Part shown: piece after piece, positions 1 to 8,890 of the stretch
Layout of the letters: every line of letters starts with the position of its first letter
Numbering within the stretch: the first letter of the stretch is position 1
Source: Candidatus Leucobacter sulfamidivorax
GTDB lineage: Bacteria > Actinomycetota > Actinomycetes > Actinomycetales > Microbacteriaceae
Reading direction: 5' to 3'
NCBI GenBank assembly: GCA_016771945.1
Contig: QZLF01000001.1
Span: 62,001 to 126,000, forward strand
DNA: 64,000 nucleotides
Notes under the pieces: model-generated
Databases searched by the model: none
The model's input: the letters and a program-made list of their open reading frames with translations, nothing else
Told to the model about the DNA's origin: nothing
Program-made: the position numbers and the translations under genes

Positions 1-552
1 GACGGCGGCGAAAGGCTCGTCCATCATGAGGAGCTTCGGCTCATAGGCGACGGCCCGCGCGATCGCCACGCGCTGCTGCATGCCGCCCGAGAGCTCCCAG
101 GGGTGCTTGTCGGCCGATCCCGCGAGACCGACCGCCTCGATCGCCTCTTCCACCTTCTGCCGGCGGAGGGCCTTCGGCACCTTCTTCTCCTTCAGCGGCA
201 GCTCGACGTTCTGGGCCACCGTCATCCACGGGAAGAGGCTGCGGCCGTATTCCTGCAGCACCACCGCCATATCGGCCGGCGGCCCGTCGACCTGACGGCC
301 CTCGAGCTTCAAGGTGCCCGCCGTGATGGGCATGAGCCCGGCGATGCAGCGCAGCAGGGTGGTCTTACCGGCGCCGGAGGGTCCGACGACCGAGATGAAC
401 TCGCCCGGGGCCACGGTCAGCGCGAGATCCGCTATCGCTTCGAAGCTGCCGCGGCGGCCGGTGTAGACCTTCCGCAGGCCGGCGATCTCGAGCACGGGCT
501 GCTGATGCGCCGGAGGCTGCGCCTGCGGGCTCGCTGGTGTCTGCTGGGTCAC
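1..552 (-). CDS. NitT/TauT-type ABC transporter ATP-binding protein (5' part, runs off window)
   Basis: This is the cytoplasmic ATPase of a nitrate/sulfonate/taurine-type importer. The GTG start at 552 overlaps the upstream permease stop (TAGTG). A Walker A motif GPSGAGKTT is at about residues 57-65, followed by a Q-loop (LQEYGRSLFPW), the signature LSGGMQQR and the Walker B MMDEPF just before the window edge. The C-terminal third lies outside the window. It is the last gene of the leftward cluster with two permeases and a lipoprotein at 552-3126. The closest relative in the window is the ATPase at 26787-27623. The substrate is unknown; an aromatic or sulfonated compound is inferred from the neighbours. 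Confidence 0.93.
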   Translation of the reverse strand, partial: MTQQTPASPQAQPPAHQQPVLEIAGLRKVYTGRRGSFEAIADLALTVAPGEFISVVGPSGAGKTTLLRCIAGLMPITAGTLKLEGRQVDGPPADMAVVLQEYGRSLFPWMTVAQNVELPLKEKKVPKALRRQKVEEAIEAVGLAGSADKHPWELSGGMQQRVAIARAVAYEPKLLMMDEPFAAV

Positions 553-1337
553 TATCGATCTCCTCGTTGAAGGGCGCGTTGCCCGAAGTACCAGGACAGG
601 AGCCGCGACTCGATCGCTCCGAAGAGCAGTGAGAGCACGACTCCGATGAGGCCGAGGAGCAGGATTCCGCTCCACATCGCGGCCATGGCGAAGTTCCGTT
701 CGAATTCGGCGATCGCGAGCCCGATGCCGGAGTTCGCCGCGAAGCGCTCGGTGATGACCATCAGGATGAGGGCCACTGACAGCGCCTGCCGGCAGCCCAC
801 CATGATCGCGGGGCCGGCCGCCGGCAGCAGCAGCCGTGTCACCCGCGACCAGGGGCGCATGCGGTAGCCGGCGGCGGTGTCGCGGAGCACCGAGTCGACG
901 CCGCGCACCCCCTCGATGGTGTTGAGCAGCACCGGCCACACGCAGCCGGTCGCGATGACGACCACCTTCATGTTGTCGCCGAGGCCGAGGAAGAGCATGA
1001 CGATCGGGATGAACATCGTCGCGGGGATGGATCGCAGGAAGGCGATGGGCGGCTCGGTGAAGGCGCGCAGCCCTCGCCAGATGCCCAGCAGCAGCCCGAG
1101 CAGCACCCCGATCACGACCGCGAAGAGGTAGCCGACGAGCACCCGGCCGATGCTCGGCAGCACGTCGTCGACGAAGCGCGGGCCCCAGGTCGGCCCGAAT
1201 GCGCCGAGGATGTCGCCGAGCGGTGGGAAGAAGAAACTGGTGGAGTTCAAGGAGAGCGCCCACCACAGCGCGATGAGCACGATGGGAAGCGCGAAGATCG
1301 CGAGCAGTCGCCTCGGGACGGATCTCGGGTTTCTCAT
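552..1337 (-). CDS. NitT/TauT-type ABC transporter permease
   Basis: The 261-residue inner-membrane subunit is of the SsuC/TauC type. A first helix (residues about 10-30) precedes a periplasmic stretch ending in FFFPPLGDILGAF, then about five further hydrophobic segments. The typical cytoplasmic EAA-like loop (TAAGYRMRPWSRVTRLLLPAAGP) contacts the ATPase. Its start overlaps the end of the permease at 1334-2143 by four bases and its stop overlaps the ATPase start by one base, so the three are translationally coupled. It resembles the permease at 27645-28418, which also has the N-terminal S-T-S-x-x-F/Y-PPL pattern. Confidence 0.93.
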   Translation of the reverse strand: MRNPRSVPRRLLAIFALPIVLIALWWALSLNSTSFFFPPLGDILGAFGPTWGPRFVDDVLPSIGRVLVGYLFAVVIGVLLGLLLGIWRGLRAFTEPPIAFLRSIPATMFIPIVMLFLGLGDNMKVVVIATGCVWPVLLNTIEGVRGVDSVLRDTAAGYRMRPWSRVTRLLLPAAGPAIMVGCRQALSVALILMVITERFAANSGIGLAIAEFERNFAMAAMWSGILLLGLIGVVLSLLFGAIESRLLSWYFGQRALQRGDR

Positions 1338-2143
1338 GCGGCGATCTCCAAACGGACCGAGGGGTGCCAGCTGAGCAGCAGCCGGTCGACGAGGCGCGTA
1401 CCCACGTTCACCAGCACGCCGAGCACCCCGGTGAGCAGCACGAGGCCGTACATCGTCGCGGTGTCGCCCGAGGAGTAGGCCACCGCGACGATCTTGCCGA
1501 TGCCGGGCGAGCCCATGATGAACTCGCCGGTCAGTTCGAGGATCAGTGCGATGGCCGCGGCGAGGCGGAAGCCGGTCATCATGAACGGGAGCGCGCTCGG
1601 CAGGATGATGCGGAAGACGCGGGTACGGGCCGAAAAGCGGAACGAGCGCGCCGTGTCATGGGCGACCGGGTCGACGTCCTGCACCCCCGCGATGACCTGT
1701 ACGAGCATCTGCCAGAAGGCCGCGTAGACGACGAGGATCAGCGTCGACTGCATCTGATTGCCGAAGAGGATCACCGCGATCGGGATGAGGGCGACCGAGG
1801 GGATCGGCCGCAGGAACTCGATGGTGGACTCGCTGAACTCGCGGACGAGCGGGAGCGAGCCGATCACGATGCCGAGCACGAGCGCCAGCAGCACGGCGAT
1901 CAGGAGCCCGAGGAACCAGCCGAGCAGGGTGGATCCGAAGGCGCTCCAGAAGGCGGCCTGCCCGAACTGCGCGAACAGCCCGGCCAGCATCGAGCTGAGC
2001 GGTGGGAAGTACGCGGGGTCGACGACCCCGCTGCGTGGAATGAGCTCGAGGAGGAGCAGGAACGCGAGGATCCCGCCCACTCCCAGCAGGCGGTCCGAGA
2101 AAGGGCCTCGGACCGCCCGCTGCGCCGGAGTCGCGGTGGTCAC
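1334..2143 (-). CDS. NitT/TauT-type ABC transporter permease (second subunit)
   Basis: This 269-residue permease pairs with the one at 552-1337 to form a heterodimeric channel. I chose the GTG start at 2143 because it overlaps the TGA of the binding-protein gene (GTGA). Longer readings run into an unrelated frame. The first helix is LLGVGGILAFLLLLELI, and the EAA-like loop reads TARSFRFSARTRVFRIILPSALP. Most NitT/TauT systems have one permease gene, and two non-identical ones are less common. The second importer in this window (26787-30269) has the same arrangement. Confidence 0.9.
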   Translation of the reverse strand: MTTATPAQRAVRGPFSDRLLGVGGILAFLLLLELIPRSGVVDPAYFPPLSSMLAGLFAQFGQAAFWSAFGSTLLGWFLGLLIAVLLALVLGIVIGSLPLVREFSESTIEFLRPIPSVALIPIAVILFGNQMQSTLILVVYAAFWQMLVQVIAGVQDVDPVAHDTARSFRFSARTRVFRIILPSALPFMMTGFRLAAAIALILELTGEFIMGSPGIGKIVAVAYSSGDTATMYGLVLLTGVLGVLVNVGTRLVDRLLLSWHPSVRLEIAA

Positions 2144-3126
2144 AGGATCAGATCGTCCACGGACGGCGCGTTGGTGATGGTGCCGGCCCCTTCGAGCAGG
2201 TCGATGAGCAGCTGGATCGAGTCGCGGTCGATCTCGGAGGGCCACCTGAGCTGGCGCAGCGACGCCTGGATCGCGGGATCGATCGTGAGGTAGCTCGAGA
2301 GGATCGCGCGAGCCTCTTCCGGGTTGGCATCGGCGTACTCGTTGGATTTGATGACCGCGCGGACGAAGCGCTCGACGATCTCGGGGTTCTGCTGCGCGTA
2401 GGCCTCGGTGGTGAAATAGGTCGAGAACAGGAGACCGGGCTTCACCTCGTAGAGGTTGTGCATGACCACTTTCTTGCCGGCCAGCTCGTTGATCGAGCGG
2501 AACGGCTCGACGACCCATGCGGCGTCGACCTCGCCGGCATCGAGCGCGGCGCCCATGTTCGGGAAGCCGAGCTCGGAGTACTGGATCGTGCTCGGGTCGC
2601 CGCCGGCCTGGCGGACCAGTTCATCGATCGTCACCGAGGCGATCGAGCCCAGCTGGTTCACGGCGACCCGCTTCCCCTCGAGGTCCTTCGCGCCCTCGAT
2701 CGGGCTGTCACCGGCGACGATCACCGCGGCCATCGCGGTGTCGGCGCTCTCCTGCTCGGCTCCGCCCGGGGCGACGTATCTGATCGGGATGCCCTGGGAG
2801 GCCGCGACGATCGTGGCCGCGGTGTTGGCCATCGCGAAGTCGTAGGTTCCGGCGACAACGCCCTGGGTCTGCCCGGTCAGCGCGGCGTCGATGTTGAGGG
2901 TGAGCCCCTCCTCCTCGAAGAAGCCCTTCTCGACGCCGAGGTAGATCGGGGCGACGTCGGGGATGGGGAGGAAGCCGATGTTGAGCGTGATGGGCTCGAC
3001 CGCCTCGCTCTCGGTGCCCTCGCTCGCAGCCGGGGCCGGCGAGTCGCCGCCGCTGCACGCTGTGAGCGGGGCGAGCACGAGGCCGATACCGGCGACCGCT
3101 CCGATGATTCTCCTGATTCGACGCAC
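2140..3126 (-). CDS. NMT1/ThiY-like substrate-binding lipoprotein of the NitT/TauT importer
   Basis: The 328-residue extracytoplasmic binding protein has a lipoprotein signal: basic start, hydrophobic core and lipobox LTACSGG with the acylated Cys near residue 24. The family pattern follows (NIGFLPIPDVAPIYLGVEKGFF near residues 49-70, then the TYDFAMANTAA segment). It is the first gene of the leftward importer cluster and its stop overlaps the next start. It resembles the binding protein at 29268-30269 in order and motifs, so the two importers look like paralogous modules. The ligand is not predictable from sequence. Confidence 0.92.
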   Translation of the reverse strand: MRRIRRIIGAVAGIGLVLAPLTACSGGDSPAPAASEGTESEAVEPITLNIGFLPIPDVAPIYLGVEKGFFEEEGLTLNIDAALTGQTQGVVAGTYDFAMANTAATIVAASQGIPIRYVAPGGAEQESADTAMAAVIVAGDSPIEGAKDLEGKRVAVNQLGSIASVTIDELVRQAGGDPSTIQYSELGFPNMGAALDAGEVDAAWVVEPFRSINELAGKKVVMHNLYEVKPGLLFSTYFTTEAYAQQNPEIVERFVRAVIKSNEYADANPEEARAILSSYLTIDPAIQASLRQLRWPSEIDRDSIQLLIDLLEGAGTITNAPSVDDLIL

Positions 3127-3245
3127 TTGCTACTCCTTCGTAGTGGGGTCAACTTCTCACTAGACGGGGGACAGATTCTCCCTGTCCAGCTGCCCTCAAG
3201 CTCACCACGGCCGCATGCGGGTGTCTAACGATTCCCGTGGATGGG

Positions 3246-3268
3246 ATTCATCGATCAAGTAGATGTAT
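3246..3268. promoter_or_regulatory. Imperfect inverted repeat, candidate LysR operator
   Basis: ATTCATC and GATGTAT (one mismatch) flank a 9-base spacer between the divergent importer operon and the LysR gene at 3305. LysR proteins typically bind such dyads next to their own gene. The repeat covers an in-frame ATG at 3263, which argues that translation starts further down at 3305. A related TTCATC(A)AT stretch lies upstream of the paralogous regulator at 13617. Confidence 0.4.
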
Positions 3269-3304
3269 TCACCATTTCAAGATCTTTCGGATAAATTTGA
3301 AATC

Positions 3305-4231
3305 GTGGATCTGCATCGGATCGATCTGAACCTGCTGGTCGCCCTCGACGCACTCATCACCGAGGGCGGTGTGACCCGGGCCGCCCAGCGTCTCAACCTC
3401 AGCCAGTCCGCGATGAGCGCGACCCTGAGCCGCCTGCGCAGGCTCTTCAACGATCCACTGTTCGTGCGGGAGGGGCGCGGGGTCACGCCGACGCCGCTCG
3501 CGGAATCGCTGCGACGACCGGTGCGCGACGCGCTCGACCAGGTACGAGACGTGGTGCTGCGCGGGGAGGTGTTCGACCCGACCTCATTCGAGCGCACCTT
3601 CCGCATCATGGCCAACGACTACGTACAGGCGACGTTCCTTCGGCCGTTGATCGTTCGGCTCGCGGCCGAGAATCCGGGCGCCAGGCTGAACTTCACCGGC
3701 GCCTTCGAGGAGCCCCACGACCATCTGCAGAACAACCTCACCGATATGGCGATCATCCCGATGGAGGTGTGGGAAGGGCACCACATCTACCCGCATGAGG
3801 TGCTCTACGAGGAACGGTACCTGGTAGCGGCGGATCGCGACCACCCCGACATCGGCGACACCATCAGCTACGAGCAGTTCACCACCCTGCCGTTCATCGC
3901 GACGGCCTCGGGGCTGCAGACCTCGTTCTCGGAGATACAGCTCGATGCGCTGGGCGTGCCCCGGAACACCGCGATCGTCACAGCCTTCGCAGTGGGACCG
4001 ATGCTGCTCCGCGGCACGCGCATGATCATGCTGATCCAGGAACGGCTCGGCGAGGAGCTGGCCGACAAGTACCGGCTGAAGCTGCTCGAGCCGCCGATCC
4101 CCGAGCTGAAGCCGCTCTCAGAGGCATTGGTCTGGACTTCGAGAACCGATCGCGATCCCGCACATCTGTGGCTGCGACAGCGCATCATCGATTCCGCTCG
4201 CGAGCTGCGGCGCGATGCACGAATGGGATAG
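3305..4231 (+). CDS. LysR-family transcriptional regulator
   Basis: This 308-residue DNA-binding regulator has an N-terminal winged helix-turn-helix (VTRAAQRLNLSQSAMSATLSRLRRLF, residues about 20-45) and a C-terminal LysR effector domain. The GTG at 3305 is preferred over the ATG at 3263 because it aligns residue for residue with the paralogue at 13617 (DLHRIDLNLLVA against DLRSIDLNLLVA) and leaves the 3246-3268 dyad non-coding. No strong ribosome site is visible before either start. It probably controls the divergent importer (3126 to 1) or the downstream cupin. It falls near the NodD/NahR-like branch often tied to aromatic catabolism. Confidence 0.9.
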   Translation: MDLHRIDLNLLVALDALITEGGVTRAAQRLNLSQSAMSATLSRLRRLFNDPLFVREGRGVTPTPLAESLRRPVRDALDQVRDVVLRGEVFDPTSFERTFRIMANDYVQATFLRPLIVRLAAENPGARLNFTGAFEEPHDHLQNNLTDMAIIPMEVWEGHHIYPHEVLYEERYLVAADRDHPDIGDTISYEQFTTLPFIATASGLQTSFSEIQLDALGVPRNTAIVTAFAVGPMLLRGTRMIMLIQERLGEELADKYRLKLLEPPIPELKPLSEALVWTSRTDRDPAHLWLRQRIIDSARELRRDARMG

Positions 4232-4318
4232 CCCGCTCTGCTCCAGGCTCATAGAGTCGCCTCTGCATCGGTCGAGTCGAGCCGATTCCCCAACACCGAA
4301 CAGCAGTGGAGGTAGACC

Positions 4319-4882
4319 TTGGCTGAATACAATCCCTTCTCGACGGACGTCGAGCCGGGCCCCGAGACCACTCGCGTGCGCCGCCTGGTGACCGATGTCG
4401 ACGAGACCGGTCGTGCATATATCGCGACGGACGAGCTCTGCTCGCACCGCGTCACCGGTCACGGCTGCCCCTCGTACGTCACCACCAACCTCTGGCGCAC
4501 CGACGAGTCCCCGGCGAACAACCGGGGCGAGCTCGTCGATCCCTACGACACGGACCAGCCGCTCTCGGTCGGCCCGACGCCCAACGGCTCGGTCTTCCGC
4601 ACCCTCGAGCTGCCGCCCGACACGGAGTGGCGCTTCGACGATGAGGGCAATGAGGTGAAGCCGCTCGCCTTCCACACCACCGCCTCGGTGGACTACGCGA
4701 TCGTGCTGCGCGGCGAGATCTGGGCGCTCATCGATGACGACGAGGCGCTGATGAAGCAGGGCGATGTGCTCATTCAGCGCGGCACCCGGCACGCCTGGTC
4801 GAACCGCTCGAACGAGAGCTGCCTGCTCGCCTTCGTGCTCGTCGGCGGGAACCTCCCCGAACTGCCCGGCGACACCGCGTAG
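4319..4882 (+). CDS. Cupin-domain protein
   Basis: The 187-residue protein has a single C-terminal cupin barrel. The TTG start at 4319 is supported by GGAGGT five bases upstream. The N-terminal 90 residues are not recognisable. The barrel (about residues 115-180) contains FHTTASVDYAIVLRGEIWALIDD, then GDVLIQRGTRHAWSNRS. Only part of the usual metal-binding His/Glu set is visible (FHTT, RGTRHAW), so metal binding is uncertain. It lies between the LysR gene and a terminator hairpin. Members near catabolic genes can be small dioxygenases, isomerases or sensors; no specific reaction is claimed. Confidence 0.8.
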   Translation: MAEYNPFSTDVEPGPETTRVRRLVTDVDETGRAYIATDELCSHRVTGHGCPSYVTTNLWRTDESPANNRGELVDPYDTDQPLSVGPTPNGSVFRTLELPPDTEWRFDDEGNEVKPLAFHTTASVDYAIVLRGEIWALIDDDEALMKQGDVLIQRGTRHAWSNRSNESCLLAFVLVGGNLPELPGDTA

Positions 4883-4892
4883 CCGAGACGAC

Positions 4893-4927
4893 GAACGGCC
4901 CCTTCGCTTCACGCGGAGGGGCCGTTC
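4893..4927 (+). terminator. Terminator-like hairpin after the cupin gene
   Basis: The arms 4893-4907 and 4913-4927 form a 15-bp stem with one mismatch around a 5-base loop, just after the cupin stop. No U-tract follows, as is common in actinobacteria. Confidence 0.6.
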
Positions 4928-4960
4928 TCGCTGCGTACCAGCCATGCTCCGGCTCCGCGG

Positions 4961-5004
4961 CATCAGCTCGGCCCCCGGCGAGAACGCCGGGGGCCGAGCT
5001 GATG
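4961..5004. terminator. Perfect 19-bp stem hairpin, probable terminator of the leftward catabolic operon
   Basis: The arms 4961-4979 and 4986-5004 are perfectly complementary over 19 bp with a 6-base loop. It sits between two converging transcription units, right after the last gene (5022) of the long leftward operon. No U-run is present on either side. The stem is unusually long and perfect for a simple terminator. Confidence 0.65.
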
Positions 5005-5021
5005 CGGGACTTCGACCTACC

Positions 5022-6182
5022 TCAGTTGACGCCCCACAGCTCCAGGAAGCCGGCCTGGTAGTCGGCCTTGCCGAACCATTCCCCGGACTCGAGAGCATCA
5101 GCCGTGATCGTCAGTTCGCGCACATTGTCGCTCGTGAAGAGACGCCGGAAGGGGAAGTCCGAGGGGACGACCGCCGGAGCGTCCGAGGTGAGGCGCACCG
5201 CCGCGTCGGACATGTACCAGGCGAGCGCGTCCGAGTTGAACCCTGACACCGCCTTGACCTGGCCGCCGGCCTCGAGATCCTGCATCGTGGAGAGGAAGCC
5301 GTCCATGCTGACCACCCGGACATCGTCGCGCGCCGCGGACTGGATGCCCTGCAGAACACCGGAGAGGATCGAGTCGGCCTGGGACTGCACATAGGTGATG
5401 TCGGGGTTCGCGATCAGCGCCGAACTGACGAGACTCGGAAGCCGCTCGAGCTGTCCCGTGTTGATCTCGATGACCTCGACCCGGCACTCTGAGCACGCCT
5501 CGTCGTAGACGCCGAGGATGCCGACGTCGCCCCACATCGTCGTGGTCGGTGTGTCGGTCATCTTGATGACCAGCACATTGGCCTTGGCGTCGGAGTCGGC
5601 GATGACCCAGTTCGTCGACCAGGTCTGCAGCATGATGATGTTGGGGGTGACGTAGCCGACCTGCGCCGGGTCCAGATCACCCGCGGGCGCCGTCAGTCCC
5701 TGCACCCACGGGATGCCCGCGGCGAGCAGTGCGTCGAAGGCCGCGGGAGCGAACTCCGGCGTGAGGCCCGCCGTCACGACGACCGCGGCCTGCGCATCCA
5801 CTGCCTGGTTGACGCAGCTGGCCGCGTCGGCCGGGTTGGCCTTCGCGTCGCAGCTCTGCACCGTCGCGCCGACGTTGGCGAGCGCCTGGGTGACGCCCTC
5901 CGCGAGATGGCCCATCAGGGGAACCTGCAGCGATGCCGGGATGAAGTAGACGGTCTTCCCCTCGAGCGCGCTGCCGTCGACCGCGGGGCCGGGTGCGACG
6001 AACTCGTCGACGGGCTTCGTGACCTGGGAGATCAGATCTGCGGCGGCCTGCGCCTCGGGACTGAGCTCGACGGTCTCCTCCTCCGCCGGGGCCGACGCCT
6101 CGGTCCCTGCCGAACAGGCGGTGAGGAAGGTCAGGCTCGCGACGGCGACGCCGACGCCGAGAGCCATGAGTGATTTCTTCAT
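5022..6182 (-). CDS. Sugar/autoinducer-type ABC substrate-binding lipoprotein
   Basis: This 386-residue extracytoplasmic protein belongs to the type I periplasmic-binding family (RbsB-like, Peripla_BP_4). The lipobox LTACSAG puts the lipid Cys near residue 23. The fold is visible in KTVYFIPASLQVPLMGHLAEGV (about 75-96) and the hinge regions VVVTAGLTPEFAP and VRVVSMDGFLSTM. It is the last gene of a leftward cluster with its permease and double ATPase upstream. Although the family is classed as sugar-binding, such importers in catabolic operons can carry other small molecules. Here it is co-directional with ring-cleavage genes. Confidence 0.9.
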   Translation of the reverse strand: MKKSLMALGVGVAVASLTFLTACSAGTEASAPAEEETVELSPEAQAAADLISQVTKPVDEFVAPGPAVDGSALEGKTVYFIPASLQVPLMGHLAEGVTQALANVGATVQSCDAKANPADAASCVNQAVDAQAAVVVTAGLTPEFAPAAFDALLAAGIPWVQGLTAPAGDLDPAQVGYVTPNIIMLQTWSTNWVIADSDAKANVLVIKMTDTPTTTMWGDVGILGVYDEACSECRVEVIEINTGQLERLPSLVSSALIANPDITYVQSQADSILSGVLQGIQSAARDDVRVVSMDGFLSTMQDLEAGGQVKAVSGFNSDALAWYMSDAAVRLTSDAPAVVPSDFPFRRLFTSDNVRELTITADALESGEWFGKADYQAGFLELWGVN

Positions 6183-6237
6183 GCGGATGACTCCGATCTT
6201 TCTGTGTGTTGGTGGTGGGATGAAATCGATCGACGGA

Positions 6238-7254
6238 TCAGCCCGAGACCTTCTTCTGCAGAAGGCGCGAGACCGAGATGGCGACGATGAGCGCGAGGCC
6301 GTAGAAGACCTCGGTGACCCAGCCGGTCAGGCCGAGCAGTTGGAGTCCGAAGACGCCGGTGATGAGGAAGTAGGCGGCGATCAGCATGCCGACGGGATTG
6401 AAGCGCCCGGGCACCACGGCGACCGTGCCGAGGAACACCGCCGCGAAGGTGGGCAGCAGATAGGTGGCCGCGGAGGCGGGGTTGAAGCCGCCGTTGCCGA
6501 TGGAGATCACCACGCCGGCGAGGCCGGCCAGCAGTGCGCTCGCGATATAGGCGCCCGCCCGCACCCGCTTGACGGCGATTCCCGCCAGCGCCGCGACCGC
6601 GCGGTTCGAGCCGACGAAGGCCATGTGGCGTCCGATCGGGGTCGCACTCATGATGTAGGCGACGATCGCGACGAGGATGAGGCCGTACCAGAACAGGTGC
6701 GGCAGCCCGAGGAAGCGGCCCGTCGAGATCTGGGCGAGGGCCGTGTCGAGCCCGCTCACCGTCGTCTCGCGCGAGAGCAGGAAGGCGAGCCCGCCCGAGA
6801 CGCTCCAGGTGCCCAGAGTCACCACGATCGAGTTGATGCCCGCGAGCACCACGAGCGCGGCGTTGACGATGCCCACGAGGAGCGCCATCGCGATGGCTCC
6901 GAGCACGGCGAGCCAGACCGGCCAGCCGTGGAGCACCGCGAGCGAGGGCACCGCGACGGCGGAAATGCTGAAGATGCCGGCGAACGACATATCGAACTCG
7001 CCCACCGACATCGTGATGACGACGCCCAGGCCGAGGAAGACCACGGGGGTGATCTGGGAGAACACGGTGCGCATGGCGGCGACCGGGCTGACATCGCCGG
7101 GAATCAGGGCGACCAGCACGAGCAGCATCACGATCCAGAGCAGCACGAGTCCGTAGCGCGAGAGGATCTCTCCGGCGATCCGCCTGGCGCGCGAGGGGGG
7201 TTCGGGCACGGTGACAGTTGCCGTGGTGGTCGGAGGAGAGGTGGTCGTGGTCAT
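6238..7254 (-). CDS. RbsC-type ABC transporter permease
   Basis: The 338-residue permease has about ten hydrophobic segments, typical of the ribose/branched-chain (BPD_transp_2) family. The start at 7254 (ATG) overlaps the ATPase stop as ATGA and is followed by a Thr-rich cytoplasmic leader, then the first helix. Conserved blocks include TPVVFLGLGVVITMSVGEFDMSFAG and the IGRHMAFVGSNRAVAALAGI loop that contacts the ATPase. The 55 bases before the binding-protein gene hold no other ORF. It is part of the 13463-5022 leftward operon. Confidence 0.92.
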   Translation of the reverse strand: MTTTTSPPTTTATVTVPEPPSRARRIAGEILSRYGLVLLWIVMLLVLVALIPGDVSPVAAMRTVFSQITPVVFLGLGVVITMSVGEFDMSFAGIFSISAVAVPSLAVLHGWPVWLAVLGAIAMALLVGIVNAALVVLAGINSIVVTLGTWSVSGGLAFLLSRETTVSGLDTALAQISTGRFLGLPHLFWYGLILVAIVAYIMSATPIGRHMAFVGSNRAVAALAGIAVKRVRAGAYIASALLAGLAGVVISIGNGGFNPASAATYLLPTFAAVFLGTVAVVPGRFNPVGMLIAAYFLITGVFGLQLLGLTGWVTEVFYGLALIVAISVSRLLQKKVSG

Positions 7255-8783
7255 CGGGTCGATCCTTCGGTGTCGGGGAAGAGAGAGGTGAGGATGTCGG
7301 CGGCGGCGAAGGGGCGCGCGAGCTCGTCGACGACCCTGCCCTCCTCGAGCACGATGACGCGATCGCAGACGGCCACGAGGTCGTCGACCTCGGAGCTGCA
7401 CAGCACGACGGCGGCGCCGTCGACCGCCGCCTGACGGGTGGCGCGCAGCACCGCGGCTCGCGCGCCGACGTCCACCGCCTGTGTCGGATCGTCCAGGATG
7501 AGCACGGAGGGTCCGCCGAGCAGCCACTTGCCCATCAGAACCTTCTGCTGATTGCCGCCGGAGAAGGTCGAGACCACCGCATGCCGGTTCGGCGGCGTGA
7601 CCGCAAACTCCCGGAGCACGGCCTCGGACTCGGCTCTCTGCCAGGCCGATCCCATCCACCACCGCTTCGCCCGGGTGCGCAGATGCGGCAGGGTGATGTT
7701 CTCCTGCACGGTGAGCCCCATCGCGAGCCCCTGGCCGTGCCTGTCCTGCGGGATGTAGGCGATCCCGGCTCGCAGCGCGTGCCGCACACCGCTCGAGGCC
7801 AGCGGCAGCTCCCTGCCGTCGACGACGATGGAGCCGGTGCCGGAGGCGGCCCGGGCGATCAGCGGCGCGAGATCCGATAAGCCCGAGTCGACCGTGCCGG
7901 TGAAGCCGACGACCTCGCCTCGTCGCACGGTCGCCGAGACCCGCCTGATCCTGCGTCCGCGCACCTCGCGCAGCTCCAGTCCGCCGTCGCGCAGCTGCGC
8001 GGGCATGCTCTCCGCGAAGTCGCCGAGATCGCCGTCGCGCCCGAGCACGAGACGTGTGAGCGCGGCCTCGTCGAGCTCGGCGATCGGCCGTCCCGCTTCG
8101 ACGACGCGGCCGCCGCGGAGCGCTGTCACGCGGTCGGCGATCTGCAGCACCTCCTGCAGATTGTGGCTCACGATCACGACCGAAGTGCCCTGCGAGGTGA
8201 GCAGCCGCACCAGATCGTAGAAGTCGCCGAGCGACTCGTGCGGGATGGCGCGGGACGACTCGTCGAAGACGATGACGCCGGATCCGGGGCGGCGCTCCTG
8301 CAGGGCGCGTGCGACCGCGACCCCGACCCGCTCGCTCGGTCGGAGCCTGCCGACCTTGGTCTCCGGGGAGATGTGGCCGAGGCCCAGGAACTCCAGGGTC
8401 TCGCGCACGGCTCGCGCGTCGGCGGCCTTCTTGATCCACCCGATGACCGGCACCGTGGCATGGCGCCCGACGCGCACGTTCTCCCGCACCGACAGATCCG
8501 GGACGAGCCCGAGATCCTGGTGCACGAAGGCGAGCCCCTCGTCGTGCAGGCGCCCCGGATCGACCGGTGCGCCGATGCGCCTGCCATCGACGTAGATCTC
8601 GCCGCCGCGATCAGCCTGGTAGACGCCGCTGATGAGCTTGACGAGGGTCGACTTGCCGGAGCCGTTCTGGCCGATCAGCGCGTGCACTTCGCCGGGTCGC
8701 ACCTCCAGATGGGCTCCGTCGAGCACGGTGACCCCGGCGAAGGTCTTCGACAGCGAGCGCACTTCGAGTCGCGGCGCGGTCAT
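7251..8783 (-). CDS. RbsA-type double-domain ABC transporter ATPase
   Basis: The 510-residue protein contains two ATPase halves. The N-half has Walker A IGQNGSGKST (about 37-46) and Walker B VIVFDESS. The C-half has a degenerate A-site (TGTVDSGLSDL) but an intact signature FSGGNQQK and Walker B LILDDPTQ. The N-half signature is degenerate (LRPSERVG). Such asymmetry is normal for RbsA/MglA-type ATPases. The ATG at 8783 has no good ribosome site of its own but overlaps the stop of a 16-codon leader ORF that has one. It overlaps the permease start downstream by four bases. Confidence 0.92.
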   Translation of the reverse strand: MTAPRLEVRSLSKTFAGVTVLDGAHLEVRPGEVHALIGQNGSGKSTLVKLISGVYQADRGGEIYVDGRRIGAPVDPGRLHDEGLAFVHQDLGLVPDLSVRENVRVGRHATVPVIGWIKKAADARAVRETLEFLGLGHISPETKVGRLRPSERVGVAVARALQERRPGSGVIVFDESSRAIPHESLGDFYDLVRLLTSQGTSVVIVSHNLQEVLQIADRVTALRGGRVVEAGRPIAELDEAALTRLVLGRDGDLGDFAESMPAQLRDGGLELREVRGRRIRRVSATVRRGEVVGFTGTVDSGLSDLAPLIARAASGTGSIVVDGRELPLASSGVRHALRAGIAYIPQDRHGQGLAMGLTVQENITLPHLRTRAKRWWMGSAWQRAESEAVLREFAVTPPNRHAVVSTFSGGNQQKVLMGKWLLGGPSVLILDDPTQAVDVGARAAVLRATRQAAVDGAAVVLCSSEVDDLVAVCDRVIVLEEGRVVDELARPFAAADILTSLFPDTEGSTR

Positions 8784-8830
8784 GGGCCGAACCCCGTATC
8801 GCAGTCGTCGTGTTGCATCGGGTAACGCAC
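8780..8830 (-). CDS. Possible 16-residue leader peptide coupled to the ABC ATPase
   Basis: A GTG at 8830 follows AAGGAGG by four bases and opens a 16-codon frame. Its stop overlaps the ATPase start as ATGA. The ATPase itself lacks a convincing Shine-Dalgarno sequence, so the leader may deliver ribosomes to it by termination-reinitiation. The peptide composition (two adjacent Asp, one Cys) suggests no particular attenuation mechanism. This may be chance. Confidence 0.35.
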   Translation of the reverse strand: MRYPMQHDDCDTGFGP

Positions 8831-8890
8831 GACACCTCCTTGTGTGTGACGCTGGGGCGGAATGCCCCGGGAAAATCGTCGTCGGTCTGA

